DNA from: Bordetella parapertussis
GTDB taxonomy: Bacteria > Pseudomonadota > Gammaproteobacteria > Burkholderiales > SG8-41
DNA length: 64,000 nt
Assembly (NCBI GenBank): GCA_945885345.1
Contig: CAMCYP010000012.1
Span: 26,572 to 90,571 of the forward strand
Direction: 5' to 3'
A model generated the notes under the pieces. That model was not told where the DNA came from and did not search any database. It saw nothing but the letters and a program-made list of their open reading frames with translations. The stretch's first letter is position 1. Every line of letters starts with the position of its first letter. The position numbers and the translations under genes were made by a program. Shown here piece by piece: positions 51,225-60,648 of this stretch.

Positions 51225-53008
51225 CGGACGGCCAGTGCCTGATCCAGCACAGCAGCAAATTTGCCGGCCGGCTGAAAGCCGATCACGCGTATCCCCGGGA
51301 TTTCGCCCCCGGCCGGATCGAAAAACACGATGCCGGGCGGACCGAACAGGCGAAACCGTTTCAGCAATTCCTTGTGTTCCACCGTATTGGCCGTAACGTC
51401 CGCCTGGATTTTGACCATGCCGGCGAGACGCGATTGCACCTGCGGATCGGTGAAGGTGTAACGCTCCATTTCCTTGCAGCTGACGCACCAGTCGGCATAA
51501 AAGTCGAGCATCAGGGTTTTGCCATTGGCGGCGGCAATCGCCGCGTCCAGTTCAGCCAGATTGGCCACCTGCTGGAATGCCACGCCGGGACCGGCCGGCG
51601 CGCCTGCCGCCGTACCGCGCAATCCGGACAGGGGTTGCAACACATCACGGCTGCCGGACAAGGCGCCGACCACGAAGGCAATACCCGCGACCAGCGCAAT
51701 CATGCCAACGCCTTTGCTGAGCCGGGCAAAACTGCCGGCGGCCGGCGGCAGGGGATCGATCGCGCGCAGGTAAATACCGGTAAACGTCAGCAACGCAGCC
51801 CAGGCCAGCATCTGCGCGGTCACCGGCAGCACCGGCGATACCAGATAAATCGCCACCGCCAGCAGCATCACGCCGAAAAAGCGTTTGACGGTTTCCATCC
51901 ACGGCCCGGTCTTCGGCAACAAGGCGCCGGCCGACGCGCCGACTACCAGCAGCGGCACGCCCATGCCCAGCGCCATCGCAAACAGCGCAGCACCGCCCAT
52001 CGCCGCACTGCCGCTTTGCGAAATGTAGAGTAGCGCACCGGCCAGGGGGGCTGCGACGCAGGGGCCGACGATCAGCGCCGACAGCGCCCCCATCACAAAC
52101 ACACCTGCATAGTGCCCGCCGTGCAGGTGGCCGCTGGCGCCGGCGAGGCGCGACTGCAAGGAAGTCGGCAACTGCAATTCGTAAAAACCGAACATCGACA
52201 TCGCCAGCGCGACAAACACCGCGGCGAAGGTGCCGAGCACCCAGGGATTCTGCAACGCAGCCGACAGCAGAGCACCGGACAAGCCCGCGGCCACGCCGGC
52301 CAGCGTGTAGGTAATGGCCATGCCCAGTACATAGGCACCGGACAGCAACAGCCCGTGACTGCGGGTCATCTTTTGCCCCTGGCCGATGATGATGCCGGAG
52401 AGTATGGGTACCATCGGCAATACGCAGGGTGTGAATGACAGCAGCAGGCCGAAACCGAAAAAGCTCAGGATCAGCAGCCAGGCGTCGCCGTGAAAAAGAT
52501 CCGCGATCAGCGCGTCTTCACCTTTGGTCCCCGTCGCTGATGATGGGTTGTCGCGGGTCGTCGCAGCACCCGCGCCGTTTGCCGCGACCAGCCGCAATTC
52601 AGCTTTCTGTTCGACCGGCACATAACACACCCCGACATCGGCGCAGCCCTGCGATACAGCCGTCAGCACTACGCGCGCCGCCTGTGCGTCGCTGCGGATC
52701 GGCAGCCTGATGCGCACTTCGTCGCGATAAACCCAGGTCTCGCCGAAAAACTCGTCTTTTTTCGCCTGTGCCGGCGGCAACTGCGCGCTGCCCTTGCCCA
52801 GCGTCGCGGGTTCCAGCGTGAAACGCAGTTTGTCGCGGTAGAGGTAATAACCCTTGGCGATCACATAGCGCACTTCGACGGCATCGGGCCCGGCAACGCG
52901 GGCGCTGAATTCGAAAGCCTTTTCCGGATCCAGCAGTTCGGGATCGGCGGCGTGTGCGAAACCGGCACACAGCAGGAGCAACAGCAGCAATCGGCGCAGG
53001 CGCATCAT
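51221..53008 (-). CDS. dsbD: Thiol:disulfide interchange protein DsbD
   Basis: 595 aa. A signal peptide (~20 residues) and N-terminal immunoglobulin-like domain with the redox pair C122 and C128 (GCADVGVCY) come first. Eight membrane helices follow (about 173-460, with the CVLPMV and GPCVAAP Cys motifs), then a C-terminal thioredoxin domain with CVSC near residue 505. It carries electrons from cytoplasmic thioredoxin to periplasmic partners such as the neighbouring TlpA-type protein. Start ATG 53008, overlapping the cutA stop. Confidence 0.95.
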   Translation of the reverse strand: MMRLRRLLLLLLLCAGFAHAADPELLDPEKAFEFSARVAGPDAVEVRYVIAKGYYLYRDKLRFTLEPATLGKGSAQLPPAQAKKDEFFGETWVYRDEVRIRLPIRSDAQAARVVLTAVSQGCADVGVCYVPVEQKAELRLVAANGAGAATTRDNPSSATGTKGEDALIADLFHGDAWLLILSFFGFGLLLSFTPCVLPMVPILSGIIIGQGQKMTRSHGLLLSGAYVLGMAITYTLAGVAAGLSGALLSAALQNPWVLGTFAAVFVALAMSMFGFYELQLPTSLQSRLAGASGHLHGGHYAGVFVMGALSALIVGPCVAAPLAGALLYISQSGSAAMGGAALFAMALGMGVPLLVVGASAGALLPKTGPWMETVKRFFGVMLLAVAIYLVSPVLPVTAQMLAWAALLTFTGIYLRAIDPLPPAAGSFARLSKGVGMIALVAGIAFVVGALSGSRDVLQPLSGLRGTAAGAPAGPGVAFQQVANLAELDAAIAAANGKTLMLDFYADWCVSCKEMERYTFTDPQVQSRLAGMVKIQADVTANTVEHKELLKRFRLFGPPGIVFFDPAGGEIPGIRVIGFQPAGKFAAVLDQALAVR

Positions 53009-53355
53009 GAAGGGGAGGAAATTCCGGGAGGGGTGGTTTCGCCGGCAACCCAGTCGAGATAGCCGGGCAAACCGTGCGTCACTGGGACCGCGATGATCTC
53101 CGGAAGTTCGTAGGGATGCAGCGCGCGCAGGGTGGATTCGAGTTCGGCATAACGGCCGGCAGTGGTCTTGATCAGTAGCGGCACTTCCGCGGCCTCCTCC
53201 ACGGCACCGCGCCAGCGATACACCGAGGTACAGGGCGCCAGCACGCTGACACAGGCTGCCAGCCCCCGCTCAATCAGGGTACGCGCCAGTTGCTGCGCGG
53301 CGGCCTGGTCCGGCAGGCTGGACAGCACCAGCAGCACTGCGCTGTCAGCGGACAT
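53005..53355 (-). CDS. cutA: CutA family divalent-cation tolerance protein
   Basis: 116 aa trimeric ferredoxin-like protein. The opening LVLSSLPDQAAAQQLARTLIERGLAACVSV and the later YELPEIIAVPVTHGLPGYLDWV are the family blocks. Linked to copper and other divalent-ion tolerance in E. coli, but the mechanism is unsettled. Start ATG 53355, an 11-bp overlap with the upstream epimerase-like gene. cutA-dsbD adjacency is conserved in proteobacteria, and both ends overlap, so the group is one transcript. Confidence 0.93.
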   Translation of the reverse strand: MSADSAVLLVLSSLPDQAAAQQLARTLIERGLAACVSVLAPCTSVYRWRGAVEEAAEVPLLIKTTAGRYAELESTLRALHPYELPEIIAVPVTHGLPGYLDWVAGETTPPGISSPS

Positions 53356-54238
53356 GGGGCGGATCCTGCCGGGCATCCGCATCGGCGATGCCTTCACGCA
53401 CGGTCGGATAACGCAAACGAACGCGCAGTTCCTGCTTGATGCGCCCGTTGGCGAGGCGGCGCGATTCGCTCATGAAGGAATACAGATTCTCCGGCATCAC
53501 CCTCCTCGCTTCGGCTCGGGTCATGCGCGGCGGCCGCGGCAGACTGAAACGATCCGCCACCAGGTCGAAGTAATCGCCCATTTTCTGCGGCGCGTCGTCG
53601 CTGGCGTTGTAGCTGCGGTTTGCCTGGCCGTGATGCAAAGCCGCGACCACCATGTTCGCCAGATCATCGGCGTGTATGTGATTGACGTAAGTGTCGTCCT
53701 GCGACCGCAGCGCCGGCGTGCCGCGTTCGATGCGCGCCACCGGCAGCCGGTCGGCGGCATAAATACCCGGCACGCGCAGGATGCTGACGCACACACCCGT
53801 GCGCGCACCCCACTCCCGCAAGCGGCGCTCGGCATCGGCACGGCGGTGCGCGCGGTCGGTCTGCGGCCGCAGGGGACTGGTTTCATTGACCAGCGCGCCG
53901 CTGCAGTCACCATAAACACCGCTGGTGCTGATGTAGATAAAGTGCCGTGGTAGACTGCGGCCCCGCCCGAGCGCCGCGATCAGATGCGCAGTACGCGTAT
54001 CGCTGTGGCCGCGTGCGGGGGGCGGCGCGAGATGAATGACGTCGTGCGCAAGGCCGGCGAGGCCGGTCAGTGTATCCGGCCGGTCGAGGTCGCCGAACAG
54101 CGGCATCAGACCGCACCGGCGCAGATCGGCAACACGCTGCGTGTTGTGGGTCAGCGCGTAAATGCGGTGCCGCGCGCGCAGCAGCAATGCCACACGCAAC
54201 CCGACGTCACCGCAACCGATGATCAGCAACCGTTTCAT
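53345..54238 (-). CDS. NAD-dependent epimerase/dehydratase-like (SDR) protein
   Basis: 297 aa extended SDR. The dinucleotide-binding motif IIGCGDVGLRVALLL (5-19) and the active-site-like STSGVYGDCSG (with Tyr) are visible; the usual YxxxK lysine is not evident. The family resembles E. coli YeeZ, a predicted epimerase with unknown substrate. Start taken at ATG 54238 (MKRLLI). It heads the leftward cutA-dsbD-tlpA run and is divergent from the reductase gene, with about 50 bp between them. Confidence 0.82.
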   Translation of the reverse strand: MKRLLIIGCGDVGLRVALLLRARHRIYALTHNTQRVADLRRCGLMPLFGDLDRPDTLTGLAGLAHDVIHLAPPPARGHSDTRTAHLIAALGRGRSLPRHFIYISTSGVYGDCSGALVNETSPLRPQTDRAHRRADAERRLREWGARTGVCVSILRVPGIYAADRLPVARIERGTPALRSQDDTYVNHIHADDLANMVVAALHHGQANRSYNASDDAPQKMGDYFDLVADRFSLPRPPRMTRAEARRVMPENLYSFMSESRRLANGRIKQELRVRLRYPTVREGIADADARQDPPHVR

Positions 54239-54291
54239 AAAGTCTCGCGCTTCATAGCCTGCTATTTTAGCCCAGCCCGAATTCACCAGAG

Positions 54292-55302
54292 ATGCCCGCT
54301 CAAATCACCCTCCGGCCCAGCGGCCATGTGTTCCATGCCCAGGACGGCGAAACCGTGCTCGAAGCGGCGCTGCGCGAAGGTTATCGACTACCCTACGGTT
54401 GTCGCAACGGCACCTGCGGTTCCTGCAAGGGCAAGGTCGCCGCGGGCACGGTCGATCACGGCAACTCCCAGGACACTGCGCTCAATGCCACCGAACGCGC
54501 GGCCGGGATGGCGCTGTTCTGCCAGGCACAGCCGCGCTCCGACCTGATCATCGAGTGCCGCGAAATCGGCGCGGTCAAGGACATCCCGGTGAAAACGCTG
54601 CCGTGCCGGGTGCAGTCACTGGAACTGCTTGCGCCCGATGTGATGCGCATCCGCCTGCGCCTGCCTGCCTCGGAACGCCTGCAGTTCCTTGCCGGACAGT
54701 ACATTGACATTCTGCTCAGGGACGGCACCCGCCGCAGCCTGTCGCTCGCCAATCCGCCGCATGACGACGGCCTGCTGGAACTGCACCTGCGCAATTATGG
54801 CGGTCCATTCAGCACCCATGTGTTCACGCAGATGAAGGAAAAAGACATCCTGCGCTTCGAAGGACCGCTCGGCACTTTTTATCTGCGCGAGGACAGCATC
54901 AAGCCCGCGGTGCTGTTGGCGGGTGGCACCGGCTTCGCGCCGATCAAGGCCATCATCGAGCACGCGATACACCACAAAATCAAACGACCGCTGCTGCTTT
55001 ACCGTGGCGCACGGCAGGCTGCGGACCTGTACCTGGATGAATTGCCTGCAGCGTGGCAGCGCGAACACGGCATTACCTATGTACCGGTGTTATCGGATGC
55101 AACTCCGGGGGATGCATGGACGGGACGTCGCGGCCTGGTGCATGAGGCCGTGATCGCCGACCTGCCGGATTTGTCGGGCTACGAAGTTTACGCCTGCGGT
55201 GCACCGGCCATGATCGATGCCGCGCGCCGTGATTTCATCGCGCGCTGTGGCCTGCCTGAAGCTGCCTTTTACGCCGACGCGTTCACTCCGGCGGTTCCTT
55301 AA
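54292..55302 (+). CDS. 2Fe-2S/FAD/NAD(P)H oxidoreductase (CDP-glucoseen reductase-like)
   Basis: 336 aa. An N-terminal plant-type 2Fe-2S ferredoxin domain (1-90) has the CRNGTCGSCKGKV cluster motif (40-52) and the fourth ligand in FCQAQ. A FAD-binding barrel follows (RRSLSLANPP, near 146), then an NAD(P)-binding domain with LLAGGTGFAPIKAI (about 205-218) and YACGAPAMIDAARR. This three-domain order is that of CDP-6-deoxy-L-threo-D-glycero-4-hexulose-3-dehydrase reductase (AscD) and phenol/benzoate monooxygenase reductases. The partner is not visible here. Confidence 0.88.
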   Translation: MPAQITLRPSGHVFHAQDGETVLEAALREGYRLPYGCRNGTCGSCKGKVAAGTVDHGNSQDTALNATERAAGMALFCQAQPRSDLIIECREIGAVKDIPVKTLPCRVQSLELLAPDVMRIRLRLPASERLQFLAGQYIDILLRDGTRRSLSLANPPHDDGLLELHLRNYGGPFSTHVFTQMKEKDILRFEGPLGTFYLREDSIKPAVLLAGGTGFAPIKAIIEHAIHHKIKRPLLLYRGARQAADLYLDELPAAWQREHGITYVPVLSDATPGDAWTGRRGLVHEAVIADLPDLSGYEVYACGAPAMIDAARRDFIARCGLPEAAFYADAFTPAVP

Positions 55303-55311
55303 GATCCGGTT

Positions 55312-56520
55312 TCAGGCCGGTTTGCGCCGGCGCCCGGCACCGCTCCGGTTCAACTGTGCAACCGCCAACTCGAGACTGGCGCGATGGTGGGCAAGCGCGG
55401 CTTCGGCATGCTCCAGGTGCTCGTGCAGTTGCGCAAGTTCCAGATGCGCGGCGTACGTCGGCTCCAGCGCAACGCTGGCCTCCAGATAACTTTGCGCCTT
55501 GCCCCACAGCTGCTGTCGCGCGCACAGACGCCCGAGTGCAAGCAGCAGCGTGGCATCCGTGCGGTGATCCTTGAGCCAGCGTTCCGCACGCTCGATCTGC
55601 TGCAGATTACCCGTGATGCCGCACTCGCCGTACAGATTGACCAGTGCTGCGTCCCATTCATGGTCGAGGCTGCGCTCGATAATAGCCACAGCTTCGGCAT
55701 CCTGCCCCAGTCCGTGAAATACCGCAGCCGCAGCACCAGCAACGGCGATGTCGCGGCGATAACGTTCGGGCACACGTTTCCAGGTTGCAGCAAGGCCCGG
55801 AGCATCGCCGGACTTGCGCTGGATCAGTTGCCGCCAGGCGTGACGGCGTTCCGCGTCTGCCTGTTCAACACTGAACACGTCGCGTTTTTCCAGCTGGTCG
55901 ATCAGTGCCGGCACCTGCTCCCATTGTCCGATGCGCTGCCGTGCGCGCAGTTCCAGGCGCAAGGCTGCGGTGTGTTTGTTCGGCAGCACCGCCAGCGCCG
56001 CCAGTGCGTCTTCCGGCCGTCGCTCGTCGAGCAGCATCTGCGCTGCGCTGATCGCCGCTGCCGCATCGGGCCGCACGGGGTCGGTGGCCAATTTTGCGAG
56101 ATAGGCATCGCGGCGCCCGGGCGCACGTAATTCGTGGGCGGCGCGCGCTGCAATGATGGCGCCCAGATCGCCGGGCTCGCCCAGCGCTACTGCCTGGTTC
56201 ACCATTTTTTCGGCTTTGGCATAGCGCCCGGCAAAAAACTCGCGCAAGGATTCAAGCAGCGTACCGTGCGCCGTTTCACGTCGCCGTGCCGCACGGAATT
56301 GCGCCACGCGCCCCGGCAGTTCAATGGCGGTGACCATAAAGCGCAACAGCAGATAGCCCAGGGCAAAACCCAGCACCAGCAACACCAGCGCAAAATTCAG
56401 CGACAGTTCGACACGGTGACCGGGCAGCGAAATCAGCACATAGCCAGTGTTCAGCCGCGCCAGCAGCGTGAGTCCTGTCGCCAGGGCGCCCAATACCAGA
56501 ATCCAGATCAGCCAGCGCAT
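55312..56520 (-). CDS. hemY: HemY-type haem biosynthesis-associated membrane protein
   Basis: 402 aa. Two N-terminal membrane helices (about 4-22 and 41-64) and a long cytoplasmic/periplasmic tail of TPR-like helices are the layout of proteobacterial HemY (a different protein from Bacillus HemY oxidase). The role is linked to late haem synthesis but undefined. It is the last gene of hemC-hemD-hemX-hemY and lies 28 bp after hemX. Its 3' end is nine bases from that of the convergent reductase gene. Confidence 0.88.
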   Translation of the reverse strand: MRWLIWILVLGALATGLTLLARLNTGYVLISLPGHRVELSLNFALVLLVLGFALGYLLLRFMVTAIELPGRVAQFRAARRRETAHGTLLESLREFFAGRYAKAEKMVNQAVALGEPGDLGAIIAARAAHELRAPGRRDAYLAKLATDPVRPDAAAAISAAQMLLDERRPEDALAALAVLPNKHTAALRLELRARQRIGQWEQVPALIDQLEKRDVFSVEQADAERRHAWRQLIQRKSGDAPGLAATWKRVPERYRRDIAVAGAAAAVFHGLGQDAEAVAIIERSLDHEWDAALVNLYGECGITGNLQQIERAERWLKDHRTDATLLLALGRLCARQQLWGKAQSYLEASVALEPTYAAHLELAQLHEHLEHAEAALAHHRASLELAVAQLNRSGAGRRRKPA

Positions 56521-56548
56521 TGGTTATCCGGAAAAATCGGCGGCGGCG

Positions 56549-57607
56549 TTACGCCGACCCCTTGGCCCGCGGCACGCGCAGCTTGCGCAACGCCTCCAGC
56601 GTTTCCTGCAGATCAGGCAGATCAATCTGCACCTGTGCCGCCTGCAGCTTGCGCAGTGCTGCCGTGGTTGCAACCACGGCAGTGTCGCGTGAGTCAAAAT
56701 GCTGCCGCAGGGCGGACAAGGCTGCCTGCAGGTCATCCTGGTAACTCTTGCCGTCGCGTGACAGCAATGCAATGCGCGCGCCAAGCAGGCGCAGCTTCAG
56801 GTTCTCGCGCAGGAAAAAAGCCTGCTCGGGCGCCAGCAGCGCCGCATCCTGCACGCCCACGCTCTGCACCCGCACCAGTTGCCGCAGTTCGCGCCACGCT
56901 TCGCGCACCACGCGCTCCCACGCCGGCACCTCCGCAGCAGGCGCCGGTGCCGCGGCGGCGGCATCAGGCCGCACCCGCGCATCCATCGCCAGCGGCAGGC
57001 GGTCGATCGCGGCGATCGCATCGTCAAGCCGCGCGCCGGTGCCGTACACATCCACCAGCGGCAGCGCCTTCAGCCGTTCGATGTCCCGCGTCAATGCCCG
57101 ACGCAGGGCACTGTAGCGCGGCTGGTCCATGCGCTGCAGCCGCGCTTCCACATTCTCCAGCCCGATCAGCGCGGTGCGCACATTGGCTGCAACCTGCAGC
57201 TGCTGGCTGGCGAGCAGCACGGATTGTTCAATGTCGGCGAATGCCCATTCGTCGCGGTTGCGAGAGAGTTCCTGGTACAGGGCCTCGAGCGCCACCTGCT
57301 GGTTTTGTGATTCCGCGAGTTTCGCTTCCAGCACGCCCACTTTGACTTCGCTGTCATGCACCGCCTGCGCGGACTGCTGTACGCGCAGGGCGGCATCCTT
57401 GTTTTGCGCTTCCATGTCAGCCAGGCGCCGCGCCAGTTCGCTGCGCAGCACGGTTTCTTCGCCACGATCCTGATACCACTGGTAAGCGGTAAACCCCGCA
57501 GCGCCCAGCGCTACGATCAGCGCCAGCACCGGCAATGCACTGCCGCCCCCGGCCGCACGCGTGGCAGGAACAGCAGCTACCGGTGTTGGTGTGCGTTCTT
57601 CACTCAT
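56549..57607 (-). CDS. hemX: HemX-type uroporphyrinogen-III C-methyltransferase-like protein
   Basis: 352 aa. One membrane helix (about 23-44) is followed by a long alpha-helical coiled-coil-like region (about 50-110) and a C-terminal HemX domain. The label methyltransferase is a historical database name; no SAM site is visible. In gammaproteobacteria the hemX gene follows hemCD as here. It may scaffold haem-synthesis enzymes at the membrane. The start is ATG 57607; hemD is 30 bp upstream. Confidence 0.88.
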   Translation of the reverse strand: MSEERTPTPVAAVPATRAAGGGSALPVLALIVALGAAGFTAYQWYQDRGEETVLRSELARRLADMEAQNKDAALRVQQSAQAVHDSEVKVGVLEAKLAESQNQQVALEALYQELSRNRDEWAFADIEQSVLLASQQLQVAANVRTALIGLENVEARLQRMDQPRYSALRRALTRDIERLKALPLVDVYGTGARLDDAIAAIDRLPLAMDARVRPDAAAAAPAPAAEVPAWERVVREAWRELRQLVRVQSVGVQDAALLAPEQAFFLRENLKLRLLGARIALLSRDGKSYQDDLQAALSALRQHFDSRDTAVVATTAALRKLQAAQVQIDLPDLQETLEALRKLRVPRAKGSA

Positions 57608-57637
57608 GGCTTGAAGAATAACATGCGTGTGTTGCCA

Positions 57638-58411
57638 CTATTTTGCTGCGAACCGCTGTATCAGGCTTGCGATCAGGCCGTCATCGCCAGGCGCAGTCTC
57701 AATGACTTCGCGGCAGCCGAGTTCCCGCGCAACGGCGGCAATGCGCGGATGCGGCACCAGCAAGGGCGTGTGCTGCAGCAGCGTTTCGCCGGGTTTCCCG
57801 AGCATGACAAACAGATTGCGCAGGCCTTCGCTGCTGGTGACGACTGTTGCATGTATCCCATCATGCCCCCAGGCCTGCAACAGCGGCCCCGGATCCGTCT
57901 GCGGTCGCGCCCGGTGATAACAGGCGACGTAATCGACCTGGGCACCGCGCGCTGCCAGTGTATCGCCGAGCAATTCACGCCCGCCGTCACCGCGCAGGAT
58001 CAGCACACGCTGACCGCTGACTGCCTGCAGCTGCGGCATTTCGAGCAGGCGTTCGCTGTCAAAAGACCGCTGCGGTGCAATCACCTCGTGGATGCCGTGA
58101 AGCTCAAGTTCCCTGGCCCCGCCCTTGCCGATCGCAGCCGCGCGCAGGCCCGTCGGCCAGGCCCGCCGCCCGGCCATGCGCTCCATTACCCGCGTCACGG
58201 CATTGGGGCTGATGAAAATGGCCAGGTCATAGCTTTCCAGCCGCTCGATGGCGTCGAGCAGCGGCTGCGGATCCGCAGGATCGAGAATTTCCAGGGCCGG
58301 AAAAATGACCGGTCGGCCACCCTCGGCATGTATCAGTGCCGCCAATGGCCCCGCCTGATGCGCCGGTCGCGTGATGAGGACGCCGCGCCCGGCCAGTGGT
58401 CCCGCAGTCAT
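57638..58411 (-). CDS. hemD: Uroporphyrinogen-III synthase
   Basis: 257 aa. Two linked lobes of the HemD fold; blocks [16 protein letters not shown] (9-24), [15 protein letters not shown] (near 76-90) and [14 protein letters not shown] (near 191-204) are typical of this diverse family. It closes the hydroxymethylbilane ring with inversion of ring D. Start ATG 58411, a 4-bp overlap with hemC (ATGA); the further open frame is not used. Confidence 0.92.
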   Translation of the reverse strand: MTAGPLAGRGVLITRPAHQAGPLAALIHAEGGRPVIFPALEILDPADPQPLLDAIERLESYDLAIFISPNAVTRVMERMAGRRAWPTGLRAAAIGKGGARELELHGIHEVIAPQRSFDSERLLEMPQLQAVSGQRVLILRGDGGRELLGDTLAARGAQVDYVACYHRARPQTDPGPLLQAWGHDGIHATVVTSSEGLRNLFVMLGKPGETLLQHTPLLVPHPRIAAVARELGCREVIETAPGDDGLIASLIQRFAAK

Positions 58412-59355
58412 GGCGCGAGCGCCGCGAGGATGTCTCCGGCACCCTGACGTTTCAGGTCTTCGGCCAGTGCGATGCCCAGTGCTTCGGCATTCGTGGCGAG
58501 CCCTGCGGTTTCGCCGCGCACGATTCTTGAACCATCCGGCGCGCCGACCAGTCCGCGCAAACGCAACTGTGTACCGCTCAGCTCGGCAAATCCGGCGAGC
58601 GGCACATTGCAGCTGCCGGCCAGCGTCCGCGAAAACGCACGTTCTGCATGCACGCACTGTTGCGTCGGCATGTGCACCAGCGGTGCCAGCAGTTCAAACA
58701 AATCACTGCGATCGCTGCGGCATTCGATACCCAGCGCGCCCTGGCCGACGGCGGGCAGACTTTCTTCCGACGTCAGCAGCGCAGTAATGCGGTCTGCAAG
58801 GCCCAACCGCTTCAATCCCGCCGCCGCGAGAATGATCGCGCCGTACTGGCCTTCATCCAATTTGCGTAAACGCGTCTGCACATTACCGCGCAGCGGCTCA
58901 ACCGCCAGCTTGGGAAATTGGGTACGTAACTGGCATTCACGACGCAGGCTGGAAGTGCCCACCCGCGTACCTGCGGGCAATGCGGCGAGGCTGCGGAAAT
59001 CATTCGAAACAAAAGCATCGCGCGGATCGGCGCGCTCGAGGACCGCTGCCAGCGCATAACCGTCGGGCAGGTGCATCGGCACATCCTTCACTGAATGCAC
59101 CGCGATGTCGGCACGACCGTCAGCCAGCGCGTCCTCAAGTTCCTTGACGAACAGACCCTTGCCGCCGATCTTGGCCAGTGAACTGTCGAGATTGCGGTCG
59201 CCGGCGGTGGTCATGCCGAGTATCGATACCGGCAGCCCCGGATATAATCGCTGCAGCTCGGATTGCACATGCCGGGCCTGCCACAGCGCCAGCGCAGACT
59301 CGCGAGTGGCAATCACTACGGAATCGGGCCGACGGCTAGCGGAACTCTGTATCAT
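58408..59355 (-). CDS. hemC: Porphobilinogen deaminase (hydroxymethylbilane synthase)
   Basis: 315 aa. The dipyrromethane-cofactor cysteine is C249 in LAGSCNVPL. The active-site Arg/Lys blocks [28 protein letters not shown] and [10 protein letters not shown] are intact. It joins four porphobilinogens into hydroxymethylbilane. Start ATG 59355 gives the family length; the longer frame upstream has a poor sequence. It is divergent from the CPYC protein gene with only about ten bases between the start codons, so their promoters must overlap the opposing genes' 5' regions. Confidence 0.95.
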   Translation of the reverse strand: MIQSSASRRPDSVVIATRESALALWQARHVQSELQRLYPGLPVSILGMTTAGDRNLDSSLAKIGGKGLFVKELEDALADGRADIAVHSVKDVPMHLPDGYALAAVLERADPRDAFVSNDFRSLAALPAGTRVGTSSLRRECQLRTQFPKLAVEPLRGNVQTRLRKLDEGQYGAIILAAAGLKRLGLADRITALLTSEESLPAVGQGALGIECRSDRSDLFELLAPLVHMPTQQCVHAERAFSRTLAGSCNVPLAGFAELSGTQLRLRGLVGAPDGSRIVRGETAGLATNAEALGIALAEDLKRQGAGDILAALAP

Positions 59356-59365
59356 ATTGATTATA

Positions 59366-59848
59366 TTGAATAATATTAAGCGCTGGAACTGTCTGATTGT
59401 AGCATGGGCGCTCTTCGTCGCAGCGCCGGCCGCAGCCCAGCTGCTGGCGGTGGGCGATCTGGCGCAAGCCGCCGCCGAAGCGCGGGCGCGCCGCACGCCG
59501 GTATTGATCGCCTTCATGCAGCAGTCTTGCCCGTATTGCGCGATCGCGCGGCGCGATTACCTGATACCACTGCAATCCGCGCCGCAATGGCGGAACCGCG
59601 TGCTGATCCGCGAAATTGATGTGGATCGCAGCACGACCATGCGCGATTTCAGCGGCACTGAAACCACCCATCGTGCTTACGCGCGCAGTCTCGGCATCAA
59701 ACGCGTACCGACACTGATTGTGTTCGATGCCGACGGCCAGCCAGTCGCGCCACCGATCACCGGATTGCTGTCTGAAGATTTTTACCAGCTGTATATCGAA
59801 CAGGCGATTGAAGCAGGACTGACGCGCATGCGGCCACGCGGGCGCTGA
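59366..59848 (+). CDS. Thioredoxin-like periplasmic protein with CPYC site
   Basis: About 160 aa. A hydrophobic N-terminus ending APAAAQ suggests a signal peptide; a thioredoxin fold follows with redox motif SCPYC (about 55-59) and cis-Pro loop VPTLIVF. A CPYC site is usual in glutaredoxins, while the length and export signal resemble SoxW/thioredoxin-fold proteins. No ATG start fits the family, so a TTG (59366) in the leader is assumed, and 59357 is also possible. It is divergent from hemC and convergent with algR. Its partner is unknown. Confidence 0.75.
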   Translation: MNNIKRWNCLIVAWALFVAAPAAAQLLAVGDLAQAAAEARARRTPVLIAFMQQSCPYCAIARRDYLIPLQSAPQWRNRVLIREIDVDRSTTMRDFSGTETTHRAYARSLGIKRVPTLIVFDADGQPVAPPITGLLSEDFYQLYIEQAIEAGLTRMRPRGR

Positions 59849-59868
59849 CCCGCTTCAGCGGGTGAATT

Positions 59869-60624
59869 TCAGCGAGCAAACTCGCGTACGATGTGCTGCT
59901 GGCGGCGACTCACCGGGATGCGTTCTTCGAGTCCGGCCAGCACGACCTGCCACGGCCCTTCGGACTCCGCACCCACCCGCTCGAAACCGCGGATCGCCGC
60001 GCGCGCCACCAGGCAATTGCGGTGTACGCGCACAAAACGATTTTCAAACTCCTGTTCCAGCTGGGTCAGTGATTCCTCGATCAGATATTCCCGACCAGCG
60101 GTGCGCACCGTGATGTATTTGAGCTCGGCGCGCAGGAACAGGATGTCCTGCACCGGGATCAGGTGCACCCGGCCGCGTTCGCCCACGCTGAGGCAGGCGC
60201 GCGGCGCCTGCTGCATGCCGCGCAGGATTTCCGGATTAAGCGGCGCTGCTTGAACAACCCGCGACAACGCCTCCTGCAGGCGCGAGGCCTTGATCGGCTT
60301 CAGCAGGTAATCAACCACGTGTAATTCGAAAGCCTGGATCGCATAGGCATCGTATGCCGTGGTGAAGATCACTGCCGGCGGCGCCGCCAGCTGCTGCAGA
60401 TGCCTTGCCACTTCGATGCCGTCCATGCCGGGCATGCGCACATCAAGCAGCGCAACATCCACGCCGCCGGCCTCGGCAATCTGCAGCGCATCGCGGCCGT
60501 TGGCGGCTTCACCGGCGACGACCACGGGCAACTCCGAATTGACGTCCGCCAGCAGGTCGCGCATGCGGCTGCGCGCCGGGGCTTCGTCATCGACGATCAG
60601 TACACGGCGCGGCGCGGCGGTCAC
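59869..60624 (-). CDS. algR: LytTR-type response regulator AlgR
   Basis: 251 aa. The receiver domain (about 8-125) has the phospho-acceptor Asp in LLDVRMPGMDG (about 58); the C-terminal LytTR DNA-binding domain (about 145-248) contains the FVRVHRNCLVAR segment. AlgR controls type IV pili, alginate and other surface traits in Pseudomonas; here pilT/pilU and pga genes are candidates. The start is GTG 60624. It lies 24 bp after algZ on the same strand and is encoded beside argH and hemCD as in Pseudomonas. Confidence 0.92.
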   Translation of the reverse strand: MTAAPRRVLIVDDEAPARSRMRDLLADVNSELPVVVAGEAANGRDALQIAEAGGVDVALLDVRMPGMDGIEVARHLQQLAAPPAVIFTTAYDAYAIQAFELHVVDYLLKPIKASRLQEALSRVVQAAPLNPEILRGMQQAPRACLSVGERGRVHLIPVQDILFLRAELKYITVRTAGREYLIEESLTQLEQEFENRFVRVHRNCLVARAAIRGFERVGAESEGPWQVVLAGLEERIPVSRRQQHIVREFAR

Positions 60625-60648
60625 GGTGCCATCCTCCTCATTCAGCCT

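Noticed and set aside
51225..51488. N-terminal extension of the TlpA-type protein
   Set aside because: The added residues are an out-of-frame read of dsbD; the GTG at 51224 fits the membrane anchor and overlaps the dsbD stop.
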